Source: Dehalococcoidia bacterium
GTDB lineage: Bacteria > Chloroflexota > Dehalococcoidia > SAR202 > UBA11138
Reading direction: 5' to 3'
Assembly: GCA_012270665.1 (NCBI GenBank)
Contig: JAAXHY010000311.1
Span: forward strand, 1-9,389
DNA: 9,389 bases
Below are positions 1 to 6,505 of this stretch, piece by piece. Below the pieces are notes generated by a model. That model was not told where the DNA came from. It ran no database searches and was given only the letters and a program-made list of their open reading frames with translations. Made by a program: the position numbers and the translations under genes. How positions within the stretch are numbered: position 1 is the stretch's first letter; each line of letters opens with the position of its first letter.

Positions 1-612
1 AGCAGCCGTCTGCTGCGGGACCGGTGTCGGAACCGGAGTAGGCGTATCGGGAACTTTCGTCGCGGTCGGTTGTGGAGTGGGCGTATCGGGGAGTCTGGTC
101 GGTGTTGGAATAGCTGTGGCGGTCGGTATCTCGGTTGCGGTTGGAACAGGCGGCGGCGGAGCAGGGGTTGAGGTCACAGGAGAAACGAGGGTTGGCGTCA
201 GCTGAGACGCGGCTGCCGGTACGGATGTTGGAGTGTCCGGTGGCGCAGCGGTCGGCGCAGAAGTCGGAGTATCAACTGCGGGTAAGGGGGTCGAGGCCGG
301 AGGCTCGGGCGTGGGATCGGAAGTCGGAGTTGGCGACGGCATGGCGGGCGCCGCTGTTGGGGCTGGAACCTGAGTGGGCGCCACGGCCCGGGACAGGGGC
401 GCAGGAGTCGGAATGGATGTGGGCGTATCCAGTGGAACCGTCGTGGACGGCGCGGGTTCAGAAGTTGGCGCCACGACCGGCGCGGCAGGTTTCTGGACAG
501 TCTGTTCTTGAACCACCGTAGTGTCCGAACAGGCCGCAAGGATGGCTGAAATGGCGAGCAAGACAGCGGCCACAAACGCGGCCCTATAACGATCTTCGAT
601 TTTCGGAGCCAT
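1..612 (-). CDS. Lipoprotein with Pro/Thr-rich linker (C-terminus off the left edge)
   Basis: The minus-strand frame from the ATG at 612 stays open for 204 codons to the window edge, so only the N-terminal part of the protein is seen. Residues 1-27 form a lipoprotein signal peptide: a charged n-region (K4, R8, R10), a hydrophobic core (about 11-25) and the lipobox LAAC with the lipidation cysteine at C28. The next ~175 residues are almost entirely Pro, Thr, Ala, Ser and Val, with DTPT recurring at 62-65, 114-117, 126-129, 176-179 and 189-192. This is an extended, probably disordered, surface linker. Linkers of this kind in Chloroflexota usually tether a folded domain outside the membrane; here that domain would lie beyond position 1, so function is unknown. 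There is no strong Shine-Dalgarno sequence. Other frames here are also open because of the skewed composition, but only this one gives a coherent secretion signal. Confidence 0.82.
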   Translation of the reverse strand, partial: MAPKIEDRYRAAFVAAVLLAISAILAACSDTTVVQEQTVQKPAAPVVAPTSEPAPSTTVPLDTPTSIPTPAPLSRAVAPTQVPAPTAAPAMPSPTPTSDPTPEPPASTPLPAVDTPTSAPTAAPPDTPTSVPAAASQLTPTLVSPVTSTPAPPPPVPTATEIPTATAIPTPTRLPDTPTPQPTATKVPDTPTPVPTPVPQQTAA

Positions 613-644
613 TTAGCGCACGCCCATAATCCCAATCTGTTTGT

Positions 645-650
645 GTTATA
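645..650 (-). promoter_or_regulatory. Candidate -10 element for the lipoprotein gene
   Basis: Read on the minus strand this is TATAAC, a 5/6 match to the sigma70 -10 box. It lies 32 bp before the lipoprotein start, which would give a leader of about 26 nt. No convincing -35 box sits 16-18 bp further upstream, so this is a weak proposal based on position and the hexamer alone. Confidence 0.28.
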
Positions 651-691
651 CGACAGTCCGACAGGTGTGGATTGTGTTCAGTCTTCAGAAC

Positions 692-720
692 TTGACCAGT
701 ATGCCATGCGATTCTACACT
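692..720 (+). promoter_or_regulatory. Sigma70-type promoter for pncB
   Basis: A -35 box TTGACC (692-697, 5/6 match to TTGACA) is separated by exactly 17 bp from a -10 box TACACT (715-720, 4/6 match to TATAAT). Transcription would start near 727, about 33 nt before the pncB ATG at 760. The promoter lies in the 147-bp region between the divergent lipoprotein and pncB genes. No operator or riboswitch-like structure was recognised there. Confidence 0.55.
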
Positions 721-759
721 TTGCCTAACTTCTAGTGACTGATCACCCAACGGAAAGCC

Positions 760-2127
760 ATGCCTCTAAGTCTAATCTCAGATTCGCTATTTACAGACCT
801 CTACCAACTGACTATGGCGCAGTCCTACTACCAGAGCGGACAGCGAGGGCGCTCCACGTTCAGTCTCTTCTTCAGGAACTTTCCTCCGAATCGGGCGTAC
901 TACGTGTTTTGCGGGCTTGAGTCGGTGGTGGAGCACCTGGAAAATCTGGAGTTCAGCGAGGATGAAATCGGGGCGCTGAGCTCACTGGGCATCTTCGACA
1001 CGGGATTCTTGGAGTATCTACGGAAGTTGAGGTTCTGTGGGGATGTCCGGGCGATGCGCGAGGGGGAGATATTCTTCGAGGACGAGCCGGTGATGGAAGT
1101 CAGCGGGCCTATAATCGAGTGCCAACTGGCAGAGACGTTCGTCCTGAACCGCGTTAACCTGGAGTCCATGCTGGCCACGAAGGCGGCGCGGGTGGTGGAC
1201 GCGGCGGAGGGCCGGAGCGTGGTTGACTTCGCCGCACGACGGACACACGGACTGGACGCGGGGATGAGACAGGCGCGGTCGTCTTACATAGCGGGCTTCG
1301 CTGGGACGAGCAATGTCGCGGCGGCGGTTGAGTTCGGCATTCCGGCAGTCGGCACGATGTCTCATTCGTATGTTTCATCATTCGGGAGCGAACTAGAGGC
1401 GTTCGCCTCCTATGCCGAGTCATTCCCCGATTCGACCACGCTGCTGGTGGACACCTACGACACGCTTGGCGGGGTGGCGAACGCGATAGTGACAGCGAAG
1501 GAGATGGAAGCGCGCGGGCATCGGCTTCGCGCTATTCGACTGGACAGCGGCGACCTAGCGCACCTCGCGCGCCGCAGCCGGGCGACGCTGGACGCGGCGG
1601 GTCTCGGCTACGTTCAGATACTGGCGAGCGGCGGCCTGGATGAATTTTCGATATCCGAGTTGGTGGATGGAGGCGCGCCGATAGACGGGTTCGGTGTAGG
1701 CACAAAGGTGGGGGCGTCGGCTGACGCGCCTTATACTGACTTCGTGTACAAGCTGGTGGAGTATGACGGCAGGCCGATTATGAAACTCAGCGAGGACAAG
1801 GTTTATCTGCCAGGGCCCAAGCAGGTGAGCAGGCACACAGGTTTCGATGGAACAATGAGGCTCGATATGATACACGGAGCCGACGAATACGCTTCAGGCG
1901 GAGGAGGCGAGCCGCTTCTGCTACCAATGATGGAGGATGGAAGGCGGATTCGCGCCCTGCCGTCACTCGATGAGATACGAACCTTCCATTCGCGCAGAGT
2001 GGCTATGCTGCCCTCAGGTCTGCTGGGACCAGGGCCCGAAGGCAACTATCGCGTCCGGGTGTCGGACGACCTGGCGAAACTGGGGCAGCGGACAAGGGAG
2101 CGAATCGGTTCAGGGGCAGGCGATTGA
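760..2127 (+). CDS. pncB: Nicotinate phosphoribosyltransferase
   Basis: This enzyme catalyses the first step of NAD salvage in the cytosol (Preiss-Handler pathway), joining nicotinate and PRPP to give nicotinate mononucleotide with ATP hydrolysis. The 455-aa length is normal for the family. Visible family signatures are the N-terminal LFTDLYQLTMA (10-20), RRTHGLDAG (160-168), GTMSHSY (198-204), LDSGDL (261-266), the glycine-rich SGGLDE (290-295) and FGVGTK (311-316). By position H202 in GTMSHSY matches the histidine that is autophosphorylated in characterised bacterial and yeast enzymes. The start is the only ATG that keeps the N-terminal motif; an in-frame TGA lies at 736-738. The purine stretch GGAAAG is only 2 nt from the ATG, so ribosome binding looks poor. 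The gene has its own promoter and is followed after 29 bp by a carboxymuconolactone-decarboxylase-family gene, probably on the same transcript. No nicotinamidase gene is in view. Confidence 0.95.
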   Translation: MPLSLISDSLFTDLYQLTMAQSYYQSGQRGRSTFSLFFRNFPPNRAYYVFCGLESVVEHLENLEFSEDEIGALSSLGIFDTGFLEYLRKLRFCGDVRAMREGEIFFEDEPVMEVSGPIIECQLAETFVLNRVNLESMLATKAARVVDAAEGRSVVDFAARRTHGLDAGMRQARSSYIAGFAGTSNVAAAVEFGIPAVGTMSHSYVSSFGSELEAFASYAESFPDSTTLLVDTYDTLGGVANAIVTAKEMEARGHRLRAIRLDSGDLAHLARRSRATLDAAGLGYVQILASGGLDEFSISELVDGGAPIDGFGVGTKVGASADAPYTDFVYKLVEYDGRPIMKLSEDKVYLPGPKQVSRHTGFDGTMRLDMIHGADEYASGGGGEPLLLPMMEDGRRIRALPSLDEIRTFHSRRVAMLPSGLLGPGPEGNYRVRVSDDLAKLGQRTRERIGSGAGD

Positions 2128-2156
2128 CCGGCATCCGACAGAAAGGACAGAAAAGA

Positions 2157-2723
2157 ATGGCTAGAGTGCAGTACGTCGAACAGGATCAGCTGAACGAGGA
2201 CGGGAAGCGGATATTCGATCATATCGCGGAGACGCGAGGGAGCATAGAACCTAATACGCCGATGCCCAATTCGTTCAGGGCGCTGATGAACAGCCCGAAG
2301 GCGGCTGAGGCGGTCGGTCAACTGGGTGAGTACCTACGACTGCACACTACTCTCGATCCCGTGGTGCGCGAGATAGCGATAATCAGCGTGGCGCGGCATA
2401 CGAACAGCGACTACGAATGGGCGCACCACGAGCCGATAGCGCGGGAGGTGGGAGTTCGCCCGCAGGTCATCGAGAGCATCCGAACCGGAAGGGCGCCAAT
2501 GGGTCTGCCGGCGAAAGAGGGAGTCTTCGCTCAGGCGGCGAAAGAGCTGGTACTCAACGGCGACCTCACCGACCGCACTTTCCAGGCCATCGAACACCTG
2601 CTGGGGCCACAGGCGGTTGTGGAGTTCATCACTCTCGTGGGCTATTACGCGATGTTGTCAGTAGCGCTGCGAGCGTTGGGGGTGGAGATGGAGGAGGGGT
2701 TGGGGTCGGATCTTAACGACTAG
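2157..2723 (+). CDS. Carboxymuconolactone decarboxylase family protein (AhpD-like fold)
   Basis: This 188-aa, all-helical protein belongs to the carboxymuconolactone decarboxylase (CMD) family, which includes gamma-carboxymuconolactone decarboxylases and AhpD-type peroxidase partners. The core REIAIISVARHTNSDYEWAHH spans roughly 71-91, with E72, Y86, E87, W88, H90 and H91 matching conserved CMD positions. The protein has no cysteine at all, so the AhpD-type CxxC disulfide reductase chemistry is excluded. The ATG at 2157 is preferred over an in-frame TTG at 2124 because AAAGGA (2142-2147) sits 9 nt upstream and the TTG would overlap the pncB stop region. Coupling with pncB implies co-transcription, but no functional link is obvious. 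Proteins of this subtype are commonly found near catabolic genes and usually lack an assigned substrate. Family membership is firm; the reaction is not known. Confidence 0.88.
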   Translation: MARVQYVEQDQLNEDGKRIFDHIAETRGSIEPNTPMPNSFRALMNSPKAAEAVGQLGEYLRLHTTLDPVVREIAIISVARHTNSDYEWAHHEPIAREVGVRPQVIESIRTGRAPMGLPAKEGVFAQAAKELVLNGDLTDRTFQAIEHLLGPQAVVEFITLVGYYAMLSVALRALGVEMEEGLGSDLND

Positions 2724-2790
2724 CTCGATAGCGATTGCCCGAATCGGGATTTACCCTAAAGCGTGAACGATGAGGACAACACGATTTTGG

Positions 2791-2820
2791 TGGACTGTCT
2801 GCACACATATCTTGTACAAT
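2791..2820 (+). promoter_or_regulatory. Candidate promoter of the toxin-antitoxin pair
   Basis: A -10 box TACAAT (2815-2820, 5/6) lies 18 bp downstream of a -35-like TGGACT (2791-2796, 4/6). The -10 box is inside the inverted repeat at 2805-2837, an arrangement typical of toxin-antitoxin modules that repress their own promoter. The leader would be about 80 nt. The surrounding 185-bp gap (2724-2908) is AT-rich and holds nothing else that I recognise. Confidence 0.42.
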
Positions 2821-2837
2821 ATCATGTACAGATATGT
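2805..2837. promoter_or_regulatory. Inverted repeat, candidate operator of the toxin-antitoxin pair
   Basis: The left arm ACATATCTTGTACA (2805-2818) and right arm TGTACAGATATGT (2825-2837) are reverse complements except for one extra base in the left arm. The spacer is 6 bp (ATATCA). Thirteen base pairs of symmetry covering a -10 box, about 70 bp upstream of a toxin-antitoxin pair, suggest an operator bound by the Phd/YefM-type antitoxin or the toxin-antitoxin complex. An RNA hairpin role is less likely, because the repeat straddles the predicted transcription start. Confidence 0.55.
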
Positions 2838-2895
2838 TCTGTGTTTGATTTTCATTTGATCAGTTGAAGAAGTATCGTCAATAGTAATCTTGCAG

Positions 2896-2901
2896 AAAGG
2901 A
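2896..2901 (+). promoter_or_regulatory. Ribosome-binding site that sets the toxin TTG start
   Basis: AAAGGA ends 7 nt before TTG at 2909. The nearby ATG at 2901 is in another frame and stops after nine codons, so the TTG is the best start for the toxin. Confidence 0.6.
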
Positions 2902-2908
2902 TGCGCCT

Positions 2909-3247
2909 TTGCATTTTCAAATCTTATTGACGACAGAAGTTATAAAGATGCTGGAGGGAATATCTGATCGCAGAATTCGCACTCAAATCATCAGACGTAT
3001 TGACCGACTTAAGGAAGACCCTGATAAGCAGGGGAAGGCTTTAACGGGAGATTTGTCCGGCTATCGGTCAGTCCGGGCGGCGGGACAGCGTTATCGCATA
3101 GTTTATAGTGTGGAGAGGGATGAAGTGCAGGTAATCATAATAGCCGCTGGGATGAGACGTGGGGGAGACAGAAGAGACATTTACAGACTTGCCCAGAGAC
3201 TGGTTCGATTGGGACTTACCGAGCCAGCAGATACAGGAAGTGAATGA
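2909..3247 (+). CDS. RelE/ParE-superfamily toxin
   Basis: This 112-aa protein has the RelE/ParE layout: an N-terminal strand (HFQILLTT), a helical hairpin rich in Arg/Lys (10-40), then a basic beta-sheet core. LSGYRSVRAAGQRYRIVY (49-66) and VQVIIIAAGMRRGGDRRDIY (73-92) are the family's hallmark strands, the latter equivalent to the common V..IG.R...VY motif. RelE members are ribosome-dependent mRNA interferases and ParE members poison gyrase; the sequence alone does not decide which applies. Start is TTG, supported by a well-spaced AAAGGA. The gene precedes its presumed antitoxin and overlaps it by 4 nt (ATGA), or 1 nt if the second Met is used. Its basic C-terminal tail (93-112) runs past the usual end of small RelE proteins. 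Base composition is more AT-rich than the flanking genes, suggesting lateral acquisition. Confidence 0.85.
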   Translation: MHFQILLTTEVIKMLEGISDRRIRTQIIRRIDRLKEDPDKQGKALTGDLSGYRSVRAAGQRYRIVYSVERDEVQVIIIAAGMRRGGDRRDIYRLAQRLVRLGLTEPADTGSE

Positions 3248-3537
3248 TGATCACCTTTTCAGAGTATGAGACCGAGCGGATCCCCATCGGCGAGGCGCGA
3301 GCGATGCTGACTCAGTTGCCTGAGAAACTGAAGGCGGAGAATGGCACGATAGCGTTGACCCGGTACAACAAACCTGTACTGGCGGTGATGTCGTGGGATC
3401 TGTTTGAGGCGATAGTAGAGACACTGGAGATTATGGGAGATCCCGAAATGATGGCCGCGCTACGCCGGGGCATCCAAGACATTCAAGAAGGAAACCTCGT
3501 ATCCCTAGAGGAAGTCGAGGCCCAGCTAAACACCTAG
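3244..3537 (+). CDS. Phd/YefM-type antitoxin
   Basis: This 97-aa protein matches the Phd/YefM antitoxin pattern: an N-terminal DNA-binding part with IPIGEARAMLTQL (13-25), then IALTRYNKPVLAVMSWDLFEAI (36-57) in which the R.NKPVAV.-type strand and following helix form the dimer core. The acidic, flexible C-terminal part (58-97) would wrap and neutralise the basic toxin. ATG occurs twice in a row (3244 and 3247). AGGAAG at 3235-3240 is 3 nt from the first and 6 nt from the second, so the second start is slightly favoured. Either way the start overlaps the toxin stop codon, which implies translational coupling. The expected role is to bind the toxin and to repress the module at the inverted repeat upstream. 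Order (toxin first) is the reverse of classic phd-doc and yefM-yoeB operons. Confidence 0.85.
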   Translation: MMITFSEYETERIPIGEARAMLTQLPEKLKAENGTIALTRYNKPVLAVMSWDLFEAIVETLEIMGDPEMMAALRRGIQDIQEGNLVSLEEVEAQLNT

Positions 3538-3642
3538 ATCGTAGATCGCATCTCGGCAGCGACGATAGCCCACCAGCATTCTAGGATGGCAAAGAAACAA
3601 GCTAATGATCCGAATGGAGCACTTGTGTAATCTCTTACTAAA

Positions 3643-4593
3643 CTATCCTGTAACCACCGCCTTGATCTCGTCTCGCTCGGACGCGGACAGTTCCCAGTCG
3701 GCCGCCGCGACGTTTTCCTGGATCTCCTCGGGCCTGCGGGCGCCGACGAGCGCTACGGAGACGGTCGGTTCGGAGGCGACCCAGGCCAGGGCGAGTTGGG
3801 CTACGGAGAATCCTTTGTCAGCGGCCATCTCCTTCAGAGTGTCCACCTTCTTGAGGTTGTCCAGGAAGTTCTGGCCCTTGAAGATAGGCTGGCCGAACGC
3901 CGTGAGACTGCGCCGCCAGTCGTCCTCCTCGAAGGTCGTCTCAGGGGTCATGGTTCCGGTCAGGAGACCGTGCGCGAGCGAACCGTAGGCCATGATGCCC
4001 ATACGGTTGCCGGCGCAGAAGGGGATTATCTCAGGTTCGGGCCTCTGGTCGAAGAGGTGGTAGCCAACCTGGTTGGTGACTATCGGGAATACATCCAGGC
4101 AGTCGGACATCTGCCGCGGGCTGAAGTTGCTTACGCCGCCGTAGCGTATCTTGCCCTGCTTCTGGAAGTCGGCGAAGGCTTCCATAGGCACGGACATCGG
4201 ACGCGATTCGTCGGGCCAGTGGACGAGGAAGAGGTCGAGGTAGTCGGTCTGGAGACGGGTCAGGCTTTCGTTCAGCGACTTCTCCAGGGACTCGCGCGAA
4301 CTGTCGCGGCGACGTCCGCCGCCTTCCTCATCCCAGGGGATGCCGGCCTTGCTAACGATGACGACATCCTCCCTCCTGCCCTCCAGCGCGCGGCCCAGCA
4401 GCTTTTCGCCCTCTCCCCACCCGTAAACCGCGGCGGTGTCGAACAGCGTCACGCCCAGGTCAATCGAGGCGTGTACGGCGCGGACGACCTCATCGTCGTC
4501 GAATGAGCCGTAGTGTCCGCGTCCCATGGGCCAGCCACCGAATCCGACGACCGAGGTTTCGAGGTCGGAGTTTCCGAATTTTTTGTAGCGCAT
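3643..4593 (-). CDS. Aldo/keto reductase
   Basis: This 316-aa protein is an NAD(P)H-dependent aldo/keto reductase with a TIM-barrel fold, a family that reduces aldehydes and ketones in the cytosol. The catalytic tetrad is intact: D52 and Y57 in LFDTAAVYGWGEGE, K82 in VSKAG, and H125 in LVHWP. The substrate and cofactor strands GGVSNF (152-157), TNQVGYHL (173-180) and AYGSLAHGLLTG (202-213) are present, as is the C-terminal ALVGARRPEEI..N (281-294) that binds the cofactor phosphate or adenine. An ATG at 4593 has GAGGAGA 7 nt upstream. It is the last gene of the minus-strand run, starting 16 bp after the alcohol dehydrogenase stop, so co-translation is likely. It probably reduces an aldehyde or ketone intermediate of the cluster; substrate unknown. 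Confidence 0.94.
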   Translation of the reverse strand: MRYKKFGNSDLETSVVGFGGWPMGRGHYGSFDDDEVVRAVHASIDLGVTLFDTAAVYGWGEGEKLLGRALEGRREDVVIVSKAGIPWDEEGGGRRRDSSRESLEKSLNESLTRLQTDYLDLFLVHWPDESRPMSVPMEAFADFQKQGKIRYGGVSNFSPRQMSDCLDVFPIVTNQVGYHLFDQRPEPEIIPFCAGNRMGIMAYGSLAHGLLTGTMTPETTFEEDDWRRSLTAFGQPIFKGQNFLDNLKKVDTLKEMAADKGFSVAQLALAWVASEPTVSVALVGARRPEEIQENVAAADWELSASERDEIKAVVTG

Positions 4594-4609
4594 AGCTGTC
4601 TCTCCTCGC

Positions 4610-5653
4610 TCAGTTCTGGTGTATCTGGACCTTAACCGAGCCGCTATTCTTGTCGTATGCGGTCTCGAACGCCGCTTGAATGTCGTCCAGGCCGTACCTG
4701 TGTGTGACCATCGGCTCGATGTCGGCTTTGCCAGAGGCCATCATGTCAATCGCCACCTCGTAGTCGTGGCGACCGTCCAGCACGTTGTAGCAGGAGGAGA
4801 AGACAAACTGCTGCTCCTTGAGCATGGGCGTAAGGAAGTCGAACTCGAACGGACGCCTGAAACCGCCGATGATTACTATCCTGCCCTGAATTCGTGTCAC
4901 TTCCACCGATTGGCGCATCGTGGCGGACTGGTGGCCGCCGACGGTCTCGACGGTCATATCCGAACCGCGCCCCTCGGTAGCCTCGGCAATGGCATCCCAC
5001 AGGTCGGGACCGGTGTCGGGATACACCTCATCGGCGCCGACGAGCTTGGCCATCGTGGCCTGCTGTTCGTACCTGGCAGAGGCGATCACTTTTCCGGCTC
5101 CCAGAGCCTTGGCCGCGGCAATCGCGGTCAGGCCTATGTTGCCGGAACCGAGGACGGTAACTACCTCGCCGCCCTTGAGGTTGCCCAGTCTGACGCCGTG
5201 AACCGACACGGCCAGTGGCTCGACCAGGGCGGCGGCTTCCCAAGACATGGAATCCGGCACCGGATAGCAGCCTATGGCCTTGCGCTTCATATACTCGGCG
5301 AATCCGCCGCCCTCGGACGGGGCCATGTTCCGACAGGCGCGGAACTGTCCCTGACGACAGTACCAGCAGGTGGTACAGGCGCGCCCGTGACCGATTATCT
5401 CGACTGCGACGCGCTTGCCCAGCATGGATGGGTCAACGTCTTCGCCGATTTCGATGATTTCTCCTGCCACCTCATGACCAGCCGGAAGCTGGTCCGGTTC
5501 GGTCTTGTCCACGTTCATCTGGAGATCCGACCCACAGATTCCGACGGAGTGGACACGCAGGATCATATCTCCCGGTCCAGCCTCTGGCTTCGGAATTTCT
5601 TTGACTTCCATCTTGCCCGCGCCGTCGAAGAAAGCGGCCTTCATCGTAGCCAT
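4610..5653 (-). CDS. Zn-dependent medium-chain alcohol dehydrogenase
   Basis: This 347-aa enzyme belongs to the sorbitol/threonine dehydrogenase-like branch of the medium-chain dehydrogenases. Catalytic zinc ligands are visible as C40 (GICGSD), H60-E61 (GHE) and E145 (VEPL). Structural zinc ligands are C93, C96, C99 and C107. The Rossmann motif GSGNIG spans 169-174. The start is set at 5653 because GGAGAGGAG (5661-5669) lies 7 nt upstream; an upstream in-frame ATG at 5671 overlaps that ribosome-binding site and is unlikely to be used. At the end of the second Rossmann strand, where NAD-specific members carry Asp, this protein has Ala followed by Arg (A193-R194), which points towards NADP(H). 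It oxidises a secondary alcohol or polyol, or works in reverse; the substrate is not deducible. It sits between the aldolase (30 bp) and the aldo/keto reductase (16 bp). Confidence 0.93.
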   Translation of the reverse strand: MATMKAAFFDGAGKMEVKEIPKPEAGPGDMILRVHSVGICGSDLQMNVDKTEPDQLPAGHEVAGEIIEIGEDVDPSMLGKRVAVEIIGHGRACTTCWYCRQGQFRACRNMAPSEGGGFAEYMKRKAIGCYPVPDSMSWEAAALVEPLAVSVHGVRLGNLKGGEVVTVLGSGNIGLTAIAAAKALGAGKVIASARYEQQATMAKLVGADEVYPDTGPDLWDAIAEATEGRGSDMTVETVGGHQSATMRQSVEVTRIQGRIVIIGGFRRPFEFDFLTPMLKEQQFVFSSCYNVLDGRHDYEVAIDMMASGKADIEPMVTHRYGLDDIQAAFETAYDKNSGSVKVQIHQN

Positions 5654-5660
5654 TTTCGCG

Positions 5661-5669
5661 CTCCTCTCC
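5661..5669 (-). promoter_or_regulatory. Ribosome-binding site that sets the alcohol dehydrogenase start
   Basis: Read on the minus strand this is GGAGAGGAG, 7 nt before ATG at 5653. The longer reading frame's ATG at 5671 touches this element and has nothing comparable ahead of it, so the shorter protein is preferred. Confidence 0.7.
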
Positions 5670-5683
5670 ATCTGTGGTTCAGC

Positions 5684-6430
5684 CTACGACTGCGACTCCA
5701 GGTATGCCCTCGCGCCGCTCAATATGATCTCAGGCACTCCTATCGCGCTGGATAAGTCGTAGGACATCTTTCGACCGGCGGCGTGTATGCGGTCGGCGAC
5801 GCTCGCCTCGGCGGCCTTCACGTCAGGATGGTCAGGCTGGCCGGGCAGGCCCATGGACTGGGCGAGGTCGTTGGAACCCCAGGCAAAGGCGTCAATGCCC
5901 TCCACTTCGAGTATCGCGTCCAGATTCTCGAAAGCAGTCGCGGTCTCGAGCTGGGCCATCACCAGCATCTCTTTGTTGGCGGCCTCCATGTATTCGGTAC
6001 GCTTGAGTCCGGGCTGGCCGATAAGGCCGCCGTCGTTGTAGAAAGTGCCGCGACCGCCGCCCCAGCTTCTTTGTCCTTCAGGCACGAAACGGCAGGCATC
6101 TACCAGTTGCTTGGCCTGCTCGGCGGTGTCAACGTGGGGGCCAAGCACACCGATTACGCCCCTGTCGAGGAACTGGTTGATCGTCGAAGACATCAGGTTT
6201 GGCACACGGGCGGTGACCGTGAGACCGTAGCCGTCGGCGACCCTGACCATCGCGTCAATGGACTCCGGGGAGAACAGTCCGTGCTCGCCGTCCAGATTGA
6301 TGTAGTCGAAGCCGCCGAGCATCCCGACCAGTTCGACGGCCTCCGCGGTGGGATAGACGAGCCCCAGACCAAGGCCTAATTTGCCTTCCCTGTTCTTCGC
6401 AAAGATGTTGTTCTTTCGCAATGTTACCAT
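5684..6430 (-). CDS. HpcH/HpaI family aldolase
   Basis: This 248-aa protein is a class II, metal-dependent aldolase of the HpcH/HpaI (citrate lyase beta-like) family, which reversibly splits 2-oxo-hydroxy acids into pyruvate or a related 2-oxo acid plus an aldehyde. Key residues align with characterised HpaI: H50 in NLDGEHG, R75 in TARVP, the metal ligands E162 (AQLETATAFENLDAIL) and D188 (AWGSNDLA), the loop VLGPHVDTAEQA (95-106) and RSWGGGRG (121-128). Length is typical. The ATG at 6430 has AGGAG 8 nt upstream. Its place between a hydrolase and two carbonyl/alcohol redox enzymes fits a C-C cleavage step whose aldehyde product is then oxidised or reduced. Aldehyde and sugar-acid specificity cannot be predicted from these motifs. 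Confidence 0.93.
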   Translation of the reverse strand: MVTLRKNNIFAKNREGKLGLGLGLVYPTAEAVELVGMLGGFDYINLDGEHGLFSPESIDAMVRVADGYGLTVTARVPNLMSSTINQFLDRGVIGVLGPHVDTAEQAKQLVDACRFVPEGQRSWGGGRGTFYNDGGLIGQPGLKRTEYMEAANKEMLVMAQLETATAFENLDAILEVEGIDAFAWGSNDLAQSMGLPGQPDHPDVKAAEASVADRIHAAGRKMSYDLSSAIGVPEIILSGARAYLESQS

Positions 6431-6505
6431 GTGTTTTACTCCTGTTTTGTGTGTCAGTTAGACGTATAATCGTTGAAAAGAAGGTGTTTTGTGGCTTATT
6501 GTAAT

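Noticed and set aside
198..635. Minus-strand frame encoding an Arg/Pro-rich 145-aa product and plus-strand frame 135-521
   Set aside because: Both overlap the lipoprotein frame, whose signal peptide and lipobox are far better evidence. They arise from the repetitive composition of the linker.
2124..2156. TTG start adding 11 residues to the CMD-family protein
   Set aside because: It overlaps the pncB stop and has no ribosome-binding site; the ATG at 2157 has AAAGGA suitably placed.
2738..2748. Hairpin CCCG-AAT-CGGG downstream of the CMD-family gene as a terminator
   Set aside because: Only four base pairs and no following run of T, so too weak to call.
3537..3553. Overlapping GATC and AGAT/ATCT palindromes between the convergent toxin-antitoxin and reductase genes
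   Set aside because: Arms of four bases only and no T-tract on either side; no convincing bidirectional terminator.
4619..5755. Long plus-strand open frame (378 codons) opposite the alcohol dehydrogenase
   Set aside because: It is antisense to a gene with complete zinc and Rossmann motifs, and its translation shows no recognisable domain. Such frames are common in GC-rich DNA.
6431..6505. Separate promoter for the HpcH aldolase in the 75-bp gap
   Set aside because: The gap is AT-rich and has a TATACG-like hexamer on the minus strand, but no acceptable -35 box at the right distance.
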